A stretch of DNA of 64,000 nt from Streptomyces qinzhouensis (GTDB lineage Bacteria > Actinomycetota > Actinomycetes > Streptomycetales > Streptomycetaceae). Of this stretch, positions 1 through 8,963 are shown piece after piece. Location of the stretch: assembly GCF_007856155.1 (NCBI RefSeq), contig NZ_CP042266.1:1426001-1490000 (forward strand), given 5' to 3'. Under the pieces are notes generated by a model. It saw nothing but the letters and a program-made list of their open reading frames with translations, had not been told where the DNA came from and did not search any database. The position numbers were made by a program, and so were the translations under genes. Positions within the stretch are counted from its first letter, which is position 1, and the number at the start of each line of letters is the position of its first letter.

Positions 1-1479
1 GTAGAAGTCGGCGTTCTTGAACATCGAGGTGGGCTTGCCGGAAACGACCGGTGAGAAGACGACCAGCACGACGGAGGAGATCAGCCCGCCGTAGATGGAC
101 CAGAGCGCGCCCTGGGTGGTGAACCGCTTCCAGAACAGGCTGTAGAGGATCGTCGGCAGGTTCGCGGAGGCCGCGACCGCGAAGGCCAGGGCGACGAGCC
201 CGGCGACATTGAGATCGCGGGCGAGGGCGCCGAGCGCGATGGAGGCGACCCCGATGGCGACGGTCGCCCAGCGGGCCGCCCGTACCTCCTCCTTCTCCGT
301 CGCCTGCCCCTTGCGGATGACATTGGCGTAGATGTCGTGGGCGAAGGAGGACGAGGAGGCGAGGGTGAGCCCCGCGACGACGGCGAGGATGGTGGCGAAG
401 GCGACCGCGGAGATCACGGCGAGCAGGATCGCGCCGGCCGTCGAGTCGGTGCCGCCGAGGTGGAGGGCGAGCAGCGGGGCGGCCGTGTTGCCCGCCTTGT
501 TGGACGCGGTGATCTCGGCCTGGCCGACGATGGCGGCGGCGCCGAAGCCGAGGGCGATGGTCATCAGGTAGAAGCCGCCGATGATGCCGATCGCCCAGAG
601 CACGGACTTACGGGCGGCCTGCGCGGTGGGAACGGTGTAGAAGCGGATGAGGATGTGCGGCAGTCCGGCGGTACCGAGCACCAGGGCGATGCCGAGGGAG
701 ATGAAGTCCAGTTTGGAGGTGCCCGTGGCGCCGTACTTCAGCCCCGGCTCCAGGAACGCGGCGCCGTGTCCGCTCTTCTCGGCCGCGGTGCCGAGGAGGT
801 CGGAGATGTTGAAGTTGAACTTGAGCAGTACGAGGAAGGTGATGAGCAGGGTGCCGGCGATCAGCAGGACGGCCTTGACCATCTGCACCCAGGTGGTGCC
901 CTTCATCCCGCCGATGGTGACGTAGAGGATCATGATGATGCCGACCAGGGCGACGATCAGCACCTTGCCGGTGTCGGTGGTGATGCCGAGGAGCAGGGAG
1001 ACCAGGACGCCCGCTCCGGCCATCTGGGCGAGCAGATAGAAGATGGACACCACGATGGTGGAGGTGCCCGCGGCGGTGCGGACCGGGCGCTGGCGCATCC
1101 GGTAGGCGAGGACGTCGCCCATGGTGAACCGGCCGGAGTTGCGGAGCGGTTCGGCGACCAGCAGCAGGGCGACCAGCCAGGCGACGAGGAAGCCGATGGA
1201 GTAGAGGAAGCCGTCGTAGCCGAAGAGGGCGATGGCGCCGGCGATGCCGAGGAAGGACGCGGCGGACATGTAGTCGCCGGAGATGGCCAGTCCGTTCTGG
1301 AATCCGGTGAACTGCCGTCCGCCCGCGTAGAAGTCGGCGGCGCTCTTGGTCTGCCGGCCGGCCCAGACGGTGATGATCAGGGTGGCGACCACGAAGAGGC
1401 CGAACAGGGTGATGATCAGCGGGCGGTGCTCGGTGGTCGCGCTGGTGGCGGCGAGGGGCAGGGAAGCGGAGGGGCTCAT
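1..1479 (-). CDS. actP: Sodium:solute symporter, cation/acetate symporter (ActP-like), C-terminus cut by window edge
   Basis: The reading frame runs from an ATG at 1479 to the window edge, so about 493 codons are visible and the C-terminus is missing. The start encodes MSPSASLPLAATSATTEHRP, then hydrophobic segments and FYAGGRQFTGFQNGLAISGD, followed by MSAASFLGIAGAIA. This pattern is typical of the SSS-family acetate/pyruvate:sodium symporters (ActP/YjcG). It is a multi-pass cytoplasmic membrane transporter that would import acetate or a similar short carboxylate. Its ATG overlaps the stop of the upstream DUF485 gene by 4 bp (ATGA), the classic yjcH-actP pairing, which supports both calls. 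Exact substrate is inference. Confidence 0.9.
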   Translation of the reverse strand, partial: MSPSASLPLAATSATTEHRPLIITLFGLFVVATLIITVWAGRQTKSAADFYAGGRQFTGFQNGLAISGDYMSAASFLGIAGAIALFGYDGFLYSIGFLVAWLVALLLVAEPLRNSGRFTMGDVLAYRMRQRPVRTAAGTSTIVVSIFYLLAQMAGAGVLVSLLLGITTDTGKVLIVALVGIIMILYVTIGGMKGTTWVQMVKAVLLIAGTLLITFLVLLKFNFNISDLLGTAAEKSGHGAAFLEPGLKYGATGTSKLDFISLGIALVLGTAGLPHILIRFYTVPTAQAARKSVLWAIGIIGGFYLMTIALGFGAAAIVGQAEITASNKAGNTAAPLLALHLGGTDSTAGAILLAVISAVAFATILAVVAGLTLASSSSFAHDIYANVIRKGQATEKEEVRAARWATVAIGVASIALGALARDLNVAGLVALAFAVAASANLPTILYSLFWKRFTTQGALWSIYGGLISSVVLVVFSPVVSGKPTSMFKNADFY

Positions 1480-1847
1480 GCGCCGCCCTCCATCCGGGCC
1501 TTGATGGCCTCGGCCCGCGGGTCGAGGAGGCGGGCGGCGTGCCGCGCGTACCACCAGGCGATGAGGAAGGTCGTCACGAACTGGGCGATGCCGAGGACGA
1601 GGGCGACGTTGATGTTGCCGAAGAGCGTGGTGCCCATGAAGCCGCCCGCGTAGCTCGACAGCAGCACGTAGAGCAGGTACCAGGCGACGAAGGCGAACGT
1701 CAGGGGGAAGGCGAAGGAGCGGTAGGAGTGGCGCAGTTCGGTGAACTCCGCGCTCTCCTGGGTCTCGATGAACTGTTCGGTGGTGGGCTGTGCCGGGCCG
1801 GGGGAGGTTTTGCTCAGCGGTGGCGGCGGCGGTGCGTCGGTGGTCAC
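1476..1847 (-). CDS. DUF485 family membrane protein, partner of the ActP-like symporter
   Basis: This small protein (123 aa from the chosen start) has two membrane segments, around FAFPLTFAFVAWYLLYVLL and NVALVLGIAQFVTTFLIAWW, the architecture of DUF485/YjcH proteins that are almost always encoded just upstream of actP. I chose the GTG at 1847 because an AGGAGA Shine-Dalgarno sequence sits five bases before it. An upstream in-frame start at 1895 would add 16 residues without a comparable ribosome site. It overlaps the symporter by 4 bp, so the two are translationally coupled. Function beyond association with the symporter is not established. Confidence 0.85.
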   Translation of the reverse strand: MTTDAPPPPPLSKTSPGPAQPTTEQFIETQESAEFTELRHSYRSFAFPLTFAFVAWYLLYVLLSSYAGGFMGTTLFGNINVALVLGIAQFVTTFLIAWWYARHAARLLDPRAEAIKARMEGGA

Positions 1848-2101
1848 GGACTCTCCTGTTGACGCCGGGGTCGTCGAGGGGGACAGGCTGCTCAAAGCGG
1901 TCCTTTGTTCCTTGGGTCAGGGGGCGGTTCGATGGTGCTCCACCTCCTGCCAACGGCACGGAGAGCACGCCGGGCGGGTTCAACTTCGGCCGTTTTTCCC
2001 TTTGGTCTCGTCGTTTTCCCGTCCGCTTCGCGGATTGTCGGTTCGAACACATTGATGACGCCCAAGATCGACGCTAGTTTCACTGGTCATGTACCCGTCT
2101 A

Positions 2102-2120
2102 CCGGTACCTCGGGTACCGG
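2102..2120. promoter_or_regulatory. 8-bp inverted repeat in the divergent promoter region of the DUF485 and subtilase genes
   Basis: CCGGTACC and GGTACCGG flank a TCG spacer, about 48 bp before the subtilase ATG. The 320-bp divergent region 1848-2167 contains no gene. The repeat could be an operator or a 5' UTR hairpin; I cannot tell which. Confidence 0.4.
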
Positions 2121-2167
2121 GAAGCGGACGGCAGTGCTCCGGCACCGATTGATGATGTGGAGAACCC

Positions 2168-3706
2168 ATGGCTCTTCCGGGATCCAGACGGCGGCGTGCG
2201 ACGGCCCTGACCGCGGGTCTGGCGCTGACGGCCACCCTCGGCTTCCTTCCGGCCGGGTCCGCTTCGGCGGCCGACGCGGCCGGGGCGACGGCCGCGGTTC
2301 CGGCGGTGACCGACGGCCCCAAGCTGTCGTACGTGGTGAATGTGAAGGGCGGCCACGGCACCGCCAAGTCGGTCAAGAAGGCGATAGCCGCGGCTGGCGG
2401 CACCATCGTCATCGCCTACGACCAGATAGGCGTGATCGTCGTCCACTCGCAGAACCCGGCCTTCGCGGAGACCATCCGCAAGGCCCGGGGCGTCCAGTCG
2501 GCCGGTGCCTCCCGCACCGCCCCGATCGCCCCCGCCCTGGACACCGCGATCGACTCGGAGCGGCCGCTGACCGCCGCCGAGGCGAAGGGCGCGGCCGCAG
2601 CCGCCGTCGACGGCCAGGACCCGTTGGAGCCGCTTCAGTGGAGCCTGCCCGCCATCAAGGCGGACCAGGCCCATGAGCGCACCCTGGGCAGCAAGAAGGT
2701 CACGGTCGCCGTCATCGACACGGGTGTCGACGACACGCACCCGGACCTCGCGCCCAACTTCGACGTCCGCGCCTCGGCCAACTGCGTCACCGGCAAGCCG
2801 GACACCACCCCCGGCTCCTGGCGGCCGGGCCCGACCGAGTCGGACCACGGCACGCATGTCGCGGGCACCGTCGCCGCGGCCAAGAACGGCGTCGGCGTCA
2901 CCGGTGTCGCGCCGGGCGTGAAGGTCTCCGGCATCAAGGTGTCCAACCCCGACGGCTTCTTCTACACCGAGTCCGTCGTCTGCGGCTTCATCTGGGCCGC
3001 CGAGAACGGCGCGGAGATCACCAACAACAGCTACTACATCGACCCGTGGCTGTTCAACTGCAAGGACGACCCGGACCAGGGCGCCCTGGTCGAGGCCGTC
3101 ACCCGGGCCACCCGCTACGCGGAGCGCAAGGGTTCGGTGAATGTGGCCGCCGCCGGCAACTCCCGGATGGACCTGGCCGCGGACTCCCTGACGGACACCA
3201 CGAGCCCCAACGACACCACTCCGGGCAGCCGGGTGATCAACCCGAACGAGTGCCTGGACATCCCCACCCAGCTTCCGGGGGTCGTGACGGTCTCCTCGCT
3301 CGGCGCCAAGGGCCTCAAGTCGTCGTTCTCGAACTACGGCGACGGTGTCGTGGACATCTCCGCGCCCGGCGGTGACGCCACCCGCTTCCAGGCTCCCGAC
3401 GGGGAGGCCGTCGACGGCCGCATCCTGTCGACGCTGCCCGGCGGGAAGTACGGCTACAAGGCCGGTACGTCGATGGCCTCCCCGCATGTCGCGGGTGTCG
3501 CGGCGCTCATCAAGTCCAAGTACCCCTGGGCCCCGCCGGCGCTCGTGAAGGGGCTGCTGTACGGGCAGGCCGACGACCGCGCCTGCACCAACCCGTACGA
3601 CTACAACAACGACGGCGTCGTCGACGCGGTCTGCGAGGGCGACACCCGGAAGAACGGCTTCTACGGCGAGGGCGTCACCGACGCTCTGGACGCGGTACGC
3701 CGCTGA
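2168..3706 (+). CDS. Secreted S8 family (subtilisin-like) serine peptidase
   Basis: A 512-residue secreted protease. Residues 1-35 form a signal peptide: an Arg-rich n-region, a hydrophobic core, and cleavage near ASAA. A propeptide-like (I9 inhibitor-type) region spans about 50-125. The catalytic domain shows all S8 motifs: Asp184 in AVIDTGVDDTHPDL, His227 in DHGTHVAGT, oxyanion Asn331 in AAAGNS and Ser435 in GTSMASPHVAG. GGAG at 2159-2162 precedes the ATG. It stands alone, between a divergent operon and a strong bidirectional terminator. Substrate is unknown; extracellular proteolysis is expected from the family. Confidence 0.95.
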   Translation: MALPGSRRRRATALTAGLALTATLGFLPAGSASAADAAGATAAVPAVTDGPKLSYVVNVKGGHGTAKSVKKAIAAAGGTIVIAYDQIGVIVVHSQNPAFAETIRKARGVQSAGASRTAPIAPALDTAIDSERPLTAAEAKGAAAAAVDGQDPLEPLQWSLPAIKADQAHERTLGSKKVTVAVIDTGVDDTHPDLAPNFDVRASANCVTGKPDTTPGSWRPGPTESDHGTHVAGTVAAAKNGVGVTGVAPGVKVSGIKVSNPDGFFYTESVVCGFIWAAENGAEITNNSYYIDPWLFNCKDDPDQGALVEAVTRATRYAERKGSVNVAAAGNSRMDLAADSLTDTTSPNDTTPGSRVINPNECLDIPTQLPGVVTVSSLGAKGLKSSFSNYGDGVVDISAPGGDATRFQAPDGEAVDGRILSTLPGGKYGYKAGTSMASPHVAGVAALIKSKYPWAPPALVKGLLYGQADDRACTNPYDYNNDGVVDAVCEGDTRKNGFYGEGVTDALDAVRR

Positions 3707-3742
3707 CGCGCCGACTGCTGGTGGCGGTGTGACCGTCCGATG

Positions 3743-3782
3743 ACGGTGGAGGGCCGGACGATCCCGTCCGGCCCTCCGCCGT
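3743..3782. terminator. Bidirectional intrinsic terminator between convergent genes
   Basis: A 13-bp perfect stem (3748-3760 with 3765-3777) around an ATCC loop extends outward through a wobble pair to about 18 bp. It lies exactly between the stop of the subtilase and the stop of the convergent YhhN gene, so it probably ends both transcripts. Confidence 0.8.
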
Positions 3783-4481
3783 CTACCGCCGGGGCTCCGT
3801 GCCGTCCGTGGTCCGGGCGAGTACGCCGAGCACTCCGAGGGCCAGCAGCGACTGCCCCGCGCTGTAGATCAGCATGATCCAGAAGTCGGGCTCCGGGAGC
3901 TGCGGCCAGTCGGCGACGCCGGTGGCGATGATCAGGTCGGAGACGAGGAAGAGCGCGCCGCCGAGCCCGGCGAGCAGGCCGAGGGCGGTCGACTGCCGTG
4001 CCATGACCGTCAGAAGGGCCGCGTATCCGGCGACGGGGACCCGCAGTTCGGCCGGGAGACCGGGCCAGAGCAGGACCACGAAGACGACCAGGGCGGTGCC
4101 GTAGACCGGTGCGGTCCACCGCGGAGGTACGGCGCTGCCGCGGACGGCGGCGAAGAGCGCGAGATAGCAGACGTGTCCCACGGCGAAGGAGGCCATTCCG
4201 ACCAGGAAGGCCCAGTCCGCCCCGGAGAGCAGGAACACGTCCCCGCCCCAGCCGAAGAGCAGCGCGACGACCAGCAGCCTCGGACCGCCGCGTACCACGA
4301 CAAAGGCGGCGATCAGCGGCATCAGCAGCGGTTTGGCGATCCGGTGGCCCGTCTCGGCTTCGGCGACGAGCGAACCGAGATCGGTCAGGAGCGCCAGGGC
4401 GAAGGCGGCGACGAGCACCTTGGCGGTGAGCGCGGCGCGGGGTGCCGGCGGAGTCGTCGTACGGAACTGATCGGTGGTCAC
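3783..4481 (-). CDS. YhhN/TMEM86 family membrane protein (lysoplasmalogenase-like)
   Basis: A 232-residue polytopic membrane protein with about eight hydrophobic segments. FGWGGDVFLL and FLVSDLIIA match the YhhN/TMEM86 family pattern, with conserved acidic residues in helices. Characterised relatives hydrolyse the vinyl-ether bond of lysoplasmalogens, but most bacterial members are untested. The start is a GTG at 4481 that overlaps the TGA of the upstream fatty-acid-hydroxylase gene (GTGA). The two form an operon whose products may both act on membrane lipids (inference). Confidence 0.8.
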   Translation of the reverse strand: MTTDQFRTTTPPAPRAALTAKVLVAAFALALLTDLGSLVAEAETGHRIAKPLLMPLIAAFVVVRGGPRLLVVALLFGWGGDVFLLSGADWAFLVGMASFAVGHVCYLALFAAVRGSAVPPRWTAPVYGTALVVFVVLLWPGLPAELRVPVAGYAALLTVMARQSTALGLLAGLGGALFLVSDLIIATGVADWPQLPEPDFWIMLIYSAGQSLLALGVLGVLARTTDGTEPRR

Positions 4482-5449
4482 GCGGCACGTCCTGCGGGGG
4501 TCTCGGGGGCCGGGGAGGGCGGACCGGGGTCCGGTGGAGAAGCCGAAACGGCCTGCGGTACGGGCTGCGCCGGTACGGCCGCCGGCGGGGACGGAGCGGC
4601 CTGCGGTACGGGTGGGGGCGGCGCGGGCCGCCAGCCCGGGCCGCGCAGCAGCCGGCCCGCGCGCTCGCGCCAGGAGTCCGCCGCCCGCAGATCGCGGGCG
4701 ACGGCCGCGTACTCGTGGGTGGCGACCCGCAGCGGGTTGTAGGTGTCGATGTCCTTGGTCAGCCCGTAGACGGGCCGTTCGGTCTCGGCCGTGAACGAAC
4801 CGAAGAGCCGGTCCCAGAGGATGAGGATGCCGCCGAAGTTGCGGTCCAGGTAGCTCCCCTGTGAGGCGTGGTGGACCCGGTGGTGCGAGGGCGTGTTCAG
4901 GACGTACTCGAAGGGCCTCGGTAGTCTGCCGATCCGCTCCGTGTGCACCCAGAACTGATAGACGAGATTGACCGACGAACAGAAGGCGACCGCCGCCGGG
5001 TGCACCCCGAGGGCGATCATCGGCAGATAGAACGGCCATACCGTCCAGGTGGTCCAAGGCTGGCGCAGCGCGGTGGTCAGGTTGAACTTCCGGCTGGAGT
5101 GGTGGACGACATGGCAGGCCCACAGGATCCGCACCCGGTGGTGGCCGCGGTGGGACCAGTAGTACAGGAAGTCCTGGACGAGCAGCATCAGCGGAACGGT
5201 CCACCACACCGCCGGAACGCGGGCCGGGGTCAGTTCGTACACCGCCGTGTAGATCGCGACGATCGGGATCTTCCAGAGGAAGTCGAAGGCGATGCTGCCG
5301 AGGCCCATGCTCACGCTGGTGACCGCGTCACGGGTCTCGTAGCCGGCCGACCGTTCGTCGGGGCGGAGCCGGTAGCTCACCAGCTCCACGGCCGTGAGCA
5401 GCACAAAGGCCGGTATCGACCACAGCACGACATCGGGCAGGTTCGGCAT
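4478..5449 (-). CDS. Sterol desaturase / fatty acid hydroxylase superfamily membrane protein
   Basis: This 323-residue protein has several membrane helices and the histidine boxes of the di-iron fatty acid hydroxylase family: SHRGHHRVR, HVVHHSS and HHRVHH, plus a further conserved His in FWVHTERIG. It should be an integral-membrane oxygenase acting on a lipid. The C-terminal 60 residues are Pro/Ala-rich and disordered-looking. It is the first gene of a two-gene operon with the YhhN protein (4-bp overlap). Confidence 0.88.
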   Translation of the reverse strand: MPNLPDVVLWSIPAFVLLTAVELVSYRLRPDERSAGYETRDAVTSVSMGLGSIAFDFLWKIPIVAIYTAVYELTPARVPAVWWTVPLMLLVQDFLYYWSHRGHHRVRILWACHVVHHSSRKFNLTTALRQPWTTWTVWPFYLPMIALGVHPAAVAFCSSVNLVYQFWVHTERIGRLPRPFEYVLNTPSHHRVHHASQGSYLDRNFGGILILWDRLFGSFTAETERPVYGLTKDIDTYNPLRVATHEYAAVARDLRAADSWRERAGRLLRGPGWRPAPPPPVPQAAPSPPAAVPAQPVPQAVSASPPDPGPPSPAPETPAGRAA

Positions 5450-5629
5450 GGGTGCACCGTAGACGCGGGTCCCCGGGGCGGGCTAGATGATGTTACCGAC
5501 AAGTATGTGAGACGGAATGTCAGCAGGTTTGGCGGGTTCCGCCAACCGGGCCGCTCGCCGCGGTGAGCGGGGGCGGTTCGGACGTACGCCCGCTCTCCGT
5601 TCTCCGTGGGATGCGGCCGCCGCGCGCGG

Positions 5630-6376
5630 TCACGCCCCCACCGCGCCGAGCAGCGACCCCGCCGCGTATGTCACCGCCATCGCCAGCGCCCCGCCGCCGG
5701 TGTTCCGGAGGATCGCGGTCCCGGGCCGGGCCGCGCCGAGCCGGGCGCTCCACCAGCCGGTGATCACGAGGGCGGCGAGCACCGAGCCGACCGTCACGGC
5801 GAGCCGGACGTCCGCCGGGGGCAGCACCATCGCCAGCAGCGGCAGCAGCGCCCCGGCGGTGAACGCGAGAAAGCTGGCACCGGCCGCGTGCCAGGGGTTG
5901 GCCAGCGCGTCCGGGTCGATGCCCAGCTCCACCCGGGCGTGGGCGCGCAGCGCGTCGCGCTCGGTGAGCTGGACCGCGGCCTCCCTGGCGATATCGCGGG
6001 TGAGTCCGCGCTCCGTCAGCAGGGTGGTCAGCTCCTCGAGTTCGGCCTCGGGCTCCTCCCGCAGCTCGCGCCTCTCGACGGCGAGGGCGGCCTTCTCGGA
6101 GTCGCGCTGGGTGGAGACGGAGACATACTCGCCCGCCGCCATGGACATGGACCCGGCGAGCAGTCCGGCCAGTCCCGAGGTGAGCAGCGCCGACCGGTCA
6201 CCGGTAGCGCCCGCGACGCCGACGACGAGCCCGGCGGTGGAGACGATGCCGTCGTTGGCGCCGAGGACGGCGGCGCGCAGCCAGTTGAGCCGGGTGCCGA
6301 GACCGGTGTCATGGGGCTCGTGGTGCGGTTGCGGCGGGGGTTCCGGGGCCGCTCCCCCGGTGGTGTCGTACGTCAT
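5630..6376 (-). CDS. VIT1/CCC1-family transporter (iron/manganese transporter-like)
   Basis: A 248-residue membrane protein. The N-terminal segment LNWLRAAVLGANDGIVSTAG and the following GLLAGSMSMAAGEYVSVSTQ are VIT1/CCC1 hallmarks. A charged cytoplasmic helical region comes next (about 100-150, rich in Glu/Arg, the metal-binding domain of the family), then three more membrane helices. Family members export Fe(II) or Mn(II) from the cytosol. The frame is open further upstream, but the ATG at 6376 gives the typical N-terminus. It is divergent from the exonuclease gene. Confidence 0.88.
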   Translation of the reverse strand: MTYDTTGGAAPEPPPQPHHEPHDTGLGTRLNWLRAAVLGANDGIVSTAGLVVGVAGATGDRSALLTSGLAGLLAGSMSMAAGEYVSVSTQRDSEKAALAVERRELREEPEAELEELTTLLTERGLTRDIAREAAVQLTERDALRAHARVELGIDPDALANPWHAAGASFLAFTAGALLPLLAMVLPPADVRLAVTVGSVLAALVITGWWSARLGAARPGTAILRNTGGGALAMAVTYAAGSLLGAVGA

Positions 6377-6545
6377 CCCGGGAGGGTGCCACGCTCCGTC
6401 CGGCGACAAACGGAACTGCCCGCTCCGGGGCGGTTCGGACTGAGGGGGCGTAAGGGGCGTGCGGGGCAGGCGGATCGGGGCCGGGGCCGCGCCGGCGGAG
6501 GAGCGGCGACAGGAGTGTCGGTGGCGGCCCGTATTCTCTGTGACC

Positions 6546-7589
6546 ATGCTCGACGACAGCGCGGCGACAGCGGATATCTGGCCCACCGCATACCCCGAGG
6601 GGTATGCGGTGGTCGATGTGGAGACCACCGGACTCGCCCGTGACGACCGGATAGTCTCCGCCGCCGTCTACCGGCTGGACGCCCGGGGCGAGGTCGAGGA
6701 CCACTGGTACACGCTGGTCAACCCGGAGCGGGACCCCGGCCCGGTGTGGATCCACGGGCTGACCCACGAGGTGCTGGCGGGCGCTCCGCTCTTCGCCGAT
6801 ATCGCCGACGCGTTCGCCGAGCGGCTCGCGGACCGGGTGCTCGTCGCCCACAACGCCCTCTTCGACTGGTCCATGATCGCCCGGGAGTACGCCCGGGCGG
6901 GCCGCACCGCACCGGTCAGCCGGAGGCTGTGCACGATCGCGCTCGCCAAGGAGCTGAGCCTGCCGCTGCCCAACCACAAACTGGAGTCGCTGGCGGCGCA
7001 CTTCGGCGTCGTCCAGCAGCGCGCCCACCATGCGCTGGACGATGCCCGGGTGCTGGCGGAGGCCTTCCGGCCGAGTCTGCGGGCGGCCGCACGCGACGGG
7101 GTGCGGCTGCCGTTGCTGGAGTGCCGCCCGCTCACGGAGTGGTCGGACTCCCCGGCCGGCGGCGCCCGCGTCGGCCATCAGTCGTCGTACGGGCACCGGC
7201 CGCCGGGCTCCGCCTCCTACGGCACCTACGGCACCTGGCGGCCGTCCCGGAAGCGGCCCGCCTGCCCCTATCCGAACCCCGGCCGGTATGTGGCGGGGCA
7301 GCCGCTGAAGCAGGGCATGCGGGTGGCCTTCTCCGGTGACACCTCCGTCGACCGCGAGCTGCTGGAGGACCGGGCCTTCGACGCGGGTCTGCACATCGCG
7401 GGCAGCGTCTCCCGGCTGACCAGTCTGCTGGTGACCAATGACCCGGATTCGGTGACCTCCAAGGCGGCCAAGGCCAAGGCTTACGGCACTCCGGTGCTCG
7501 ACGAGGCCGCGTTCACGCAGCTGCTGCGGGATGTGGCCCCGGCCGACGGACCGGCCGGGCCCGGCCGGTCCGGGGGCGCAGTCGGGTGA
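6546..7589 (+). CDS. DEDDh 3'-5' exonuclease (DnaQ-like) with C-terminal BRCT domain
   Basis: A 347-residue protein. The N-terminal domain carries the DEDDh exonuclease motifs: DVETTG (ExoI), LVAHNALFDWSMI (ExoII) and HHALDDA (ExoIII with the catalytic His). After a linker of about 60 residues, the C-terminal 90 residues form a BRCT-like domain (GMRVAFSGDTSVDRELLEDR, then a VSRLTSLLVTNDPDS segment). This resembles actinobacterial epsilon-subunit-like exonucleases thought to work in DNA repair rather than in the replicative holoenzyme. The ATG at 6546 gives a start 14 residues before the first conserved strand. Confidence 0.9.
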   Translation: MLDDSAATADIWPTAYPEGYAVVDVETTGLARDDRIVSAAVYRLDARGEVEDHWYTLVNPERDPGPVWIHGLTHEVLAGAPLFADIADAFAERLADRVLVAHNALFDWSMIAREYARAGRTAPVSRRLCTIALAKELSLPLPNHKLESLAAHFGVVQQRAHHALDDARVLAEAFRPSLRAAARDGVRLPLLECRPLTEWSDSPAGGARVGHQSSYGHRPPGSASYGTYGTWRPSRKRPACPYPNPGRYVAGQPLKQGMRVAFSGDTSVDRELLEDRAFDAGLHIAGSVSRLTSLLVTNDPDSVTSKAAKAKAYGTPVLDEAAFTQLLRDVAPADGPAGPGRSGGAVG

Positions 7590-7643
7590 CGGCCGGGCGT
7601 GCCGCGCCACGATCGGCGGCCCCCGCCCCGCACGCTGTGCCCC

Positions 7644-7877
7644 ATGGCACGTTGCGAGGTCTGCGGTAACGAATACGGGATGTCCTTCGAGGTGCACGCA
7701 CAGGGCGCGGTGCACGTCTTCGACTGTTTCGCCTGCGCGATCCACCGGATGGCGCCGATCTGCGAACACTGCCGGGTGCAGGTCATCGGGCAGGGCGTCG
7801 AGGCGGACGGCCACTGGTACTGCGGCGCGCACTGCGCCCGGGCGGAGGGCCGGGTCGGCATCGTCGACCGGGTCTGA
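7644..7877 (+). CDS. Small zinc-ribbon-like cysteine-rich protein
   Basis: A 77-residue protein with cysteine pairs CEVC, CFAC and CEHC, plus CGAHC near the C-terminus, and several histidines. It could bind one or two zinc ions. The spacing suggests paired zinc knuckles of the prokaryotic metallothionein/treble-clef type. Function is unknown; similar small proteins are widespread in Streptomyces (recollection). I chose the ATG at 7644. An upstream in-frame start at 7599 would add a Pro/Arg-rich stretch that looks non-coding. Confidence 0.75.
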   Translation: MARCEVCGNEYGMSFEVHAQGAVHVFDCFACAIHRMAPICEHCRVQVIGQGVEADGHWYCGAHCARAEGRVGIVDRV

Positions 7878-7998
7878 GGCGGAAGACGGCGGAAGACGGC
7901 GGAAGGTCCCCGCGGGGCCTGGACGGGCCGGCCGGGGCGGGGCGCGCGGAAGGGGACCCACCGCCGGGGGCGGCGAGAGCGGCAGGTACCGTCGATCC

Positions 7999-8886
7999 GT
8001 GTACCGCTTCCTGTTGACCCGGCAGTGGGTGTGCCTCACCCTCATCGGCCTCGTTCTCATCCCCGCGATGATCGAGCTGGGCTTCTGGCAGTTCCATCGC
8101 CATGAGCGCCGAGTCGAGCAGAACGCGCTCATCGCCCGGAACCTCGACGCGGCGCCGGTCCCGGTCACCGAGCTGACCTCCCCCGGCCACCGGGTCCCCC
8201 GTTCGGACTACTGGCGCGGGGCCGTCGCCACCGGCACCTTCGACACCTCGGGCGAAGTCGTCGTCCGCCGCCGTACCGACGCCGACGAACGGGTCGGCTA
8301 CCACGTACTGACCCCGCTGGTCCTCACCGACGGCCGGGTCGTCCTGGTCAACCGCGGCTGGGTGCCGTCGGCCACCGACCCCACGGCCTTCCCCGAGGTG
8401 CCCGCCCCGCCCCGGGGCACGGTGACCGTCAGCGGCCGGCTCAAGGCCGATGAGACGACGAAGGCCAGCGGGATCAAGGACCTCGCCGGGCTGCCGCCGC
8501 GCCAGGTGATGCTGATCAACAGCGAGCAGCAGGCGAAGCTGCTGGGCAAGGAGGTGCTCGGCGGCTATCTGGAGCTGACCGGCCCCGAGCCCGCGGGCGG
8601 TCTGCCCAAGGTGATCCCCTCACCGGACCACGAATCCATCGGCGCTCATATGGCCTATGCCGTGCAGTGGTGGCTGTTCACCTTCGCCGTACCGGTCGGA
8701 TGGGTGATCCTGGTCCGCCGCGAGGTCCGCGACCGGCGCGCGGCGGCGGCCAAGAAGACCGGGGAGGCCGGAGAGCCGGGAGAGGCCGGGGAGGCCGGAG
8801 CACCGGGGGAGGCCGGGACCACGGAGGCCACCGGGGCCACAGGGGCCACCGAGGCGGAGGAGCCCAAGGAGCCCGCGACGGCGTAG
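7999..8886 (+). CDS. SURF1 family cytochrome oxidase assembly factor
   Basis: A 295-residue membrane protein with the SURF1 layout: an N-terminal membrane helix ending in GFWQFHRHERRVEQN, an extracytoplasmic domain with VVLVNRGWVPS, and a C-terminal helix after HMAYAVQWWLFTFAVPVGW. SURF1 proteins help insert heme a into aa3-type cytochrome c oxidase. The last 45 residues are an unusual Gly/Glu/Ala/Pro-rich tail of short triplet-like repeats (GEAGEP, GATGAT) not expected in the family core. The start is the GTG at 7999. Confidence 0.9.
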   Translation: MYRFLLTRQWVCLTLIGLVLIPAMIELGFWQFHRHERRVEQNALIARNLDAAPVPVTELTSPGHRVPRSDYWRGAVATGTFDTSGEVVVRRRTDADERVGYHVLTPLVLTDGRVVLVNRGWVPSATDPTAFPEVPAPPRGTVTVSGRLKADETTKASGIKDLAGLPPRQVMLINSEQQAKLLGKEVLGGYLELTGPEPAGGLPKVIPSPDHESIGAHMAYAVQWWLFTFAVPVGWVILVRREVRDRRAAAAKKTGEAGEPGEAGEAGAPGEAGTTEATGATGATEAEEPKEPATA

Positions 8887-8963
8887 CCCGCGCCGATCAC
8901 CTGCCCCTCCCGTCCCTCGCACCCGTCTGATTGACCCTCGTACACAGCGGGAACACGCGTCAC

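Noticed and set aside
337..1653. Long plus-strand frame opposite the symporter gene
   Set aside because: Asp/Glu/Gly-rich antisense shadow of ActP and DUF485; no domain, and the minus-strand genes have motifs and coupled starts.
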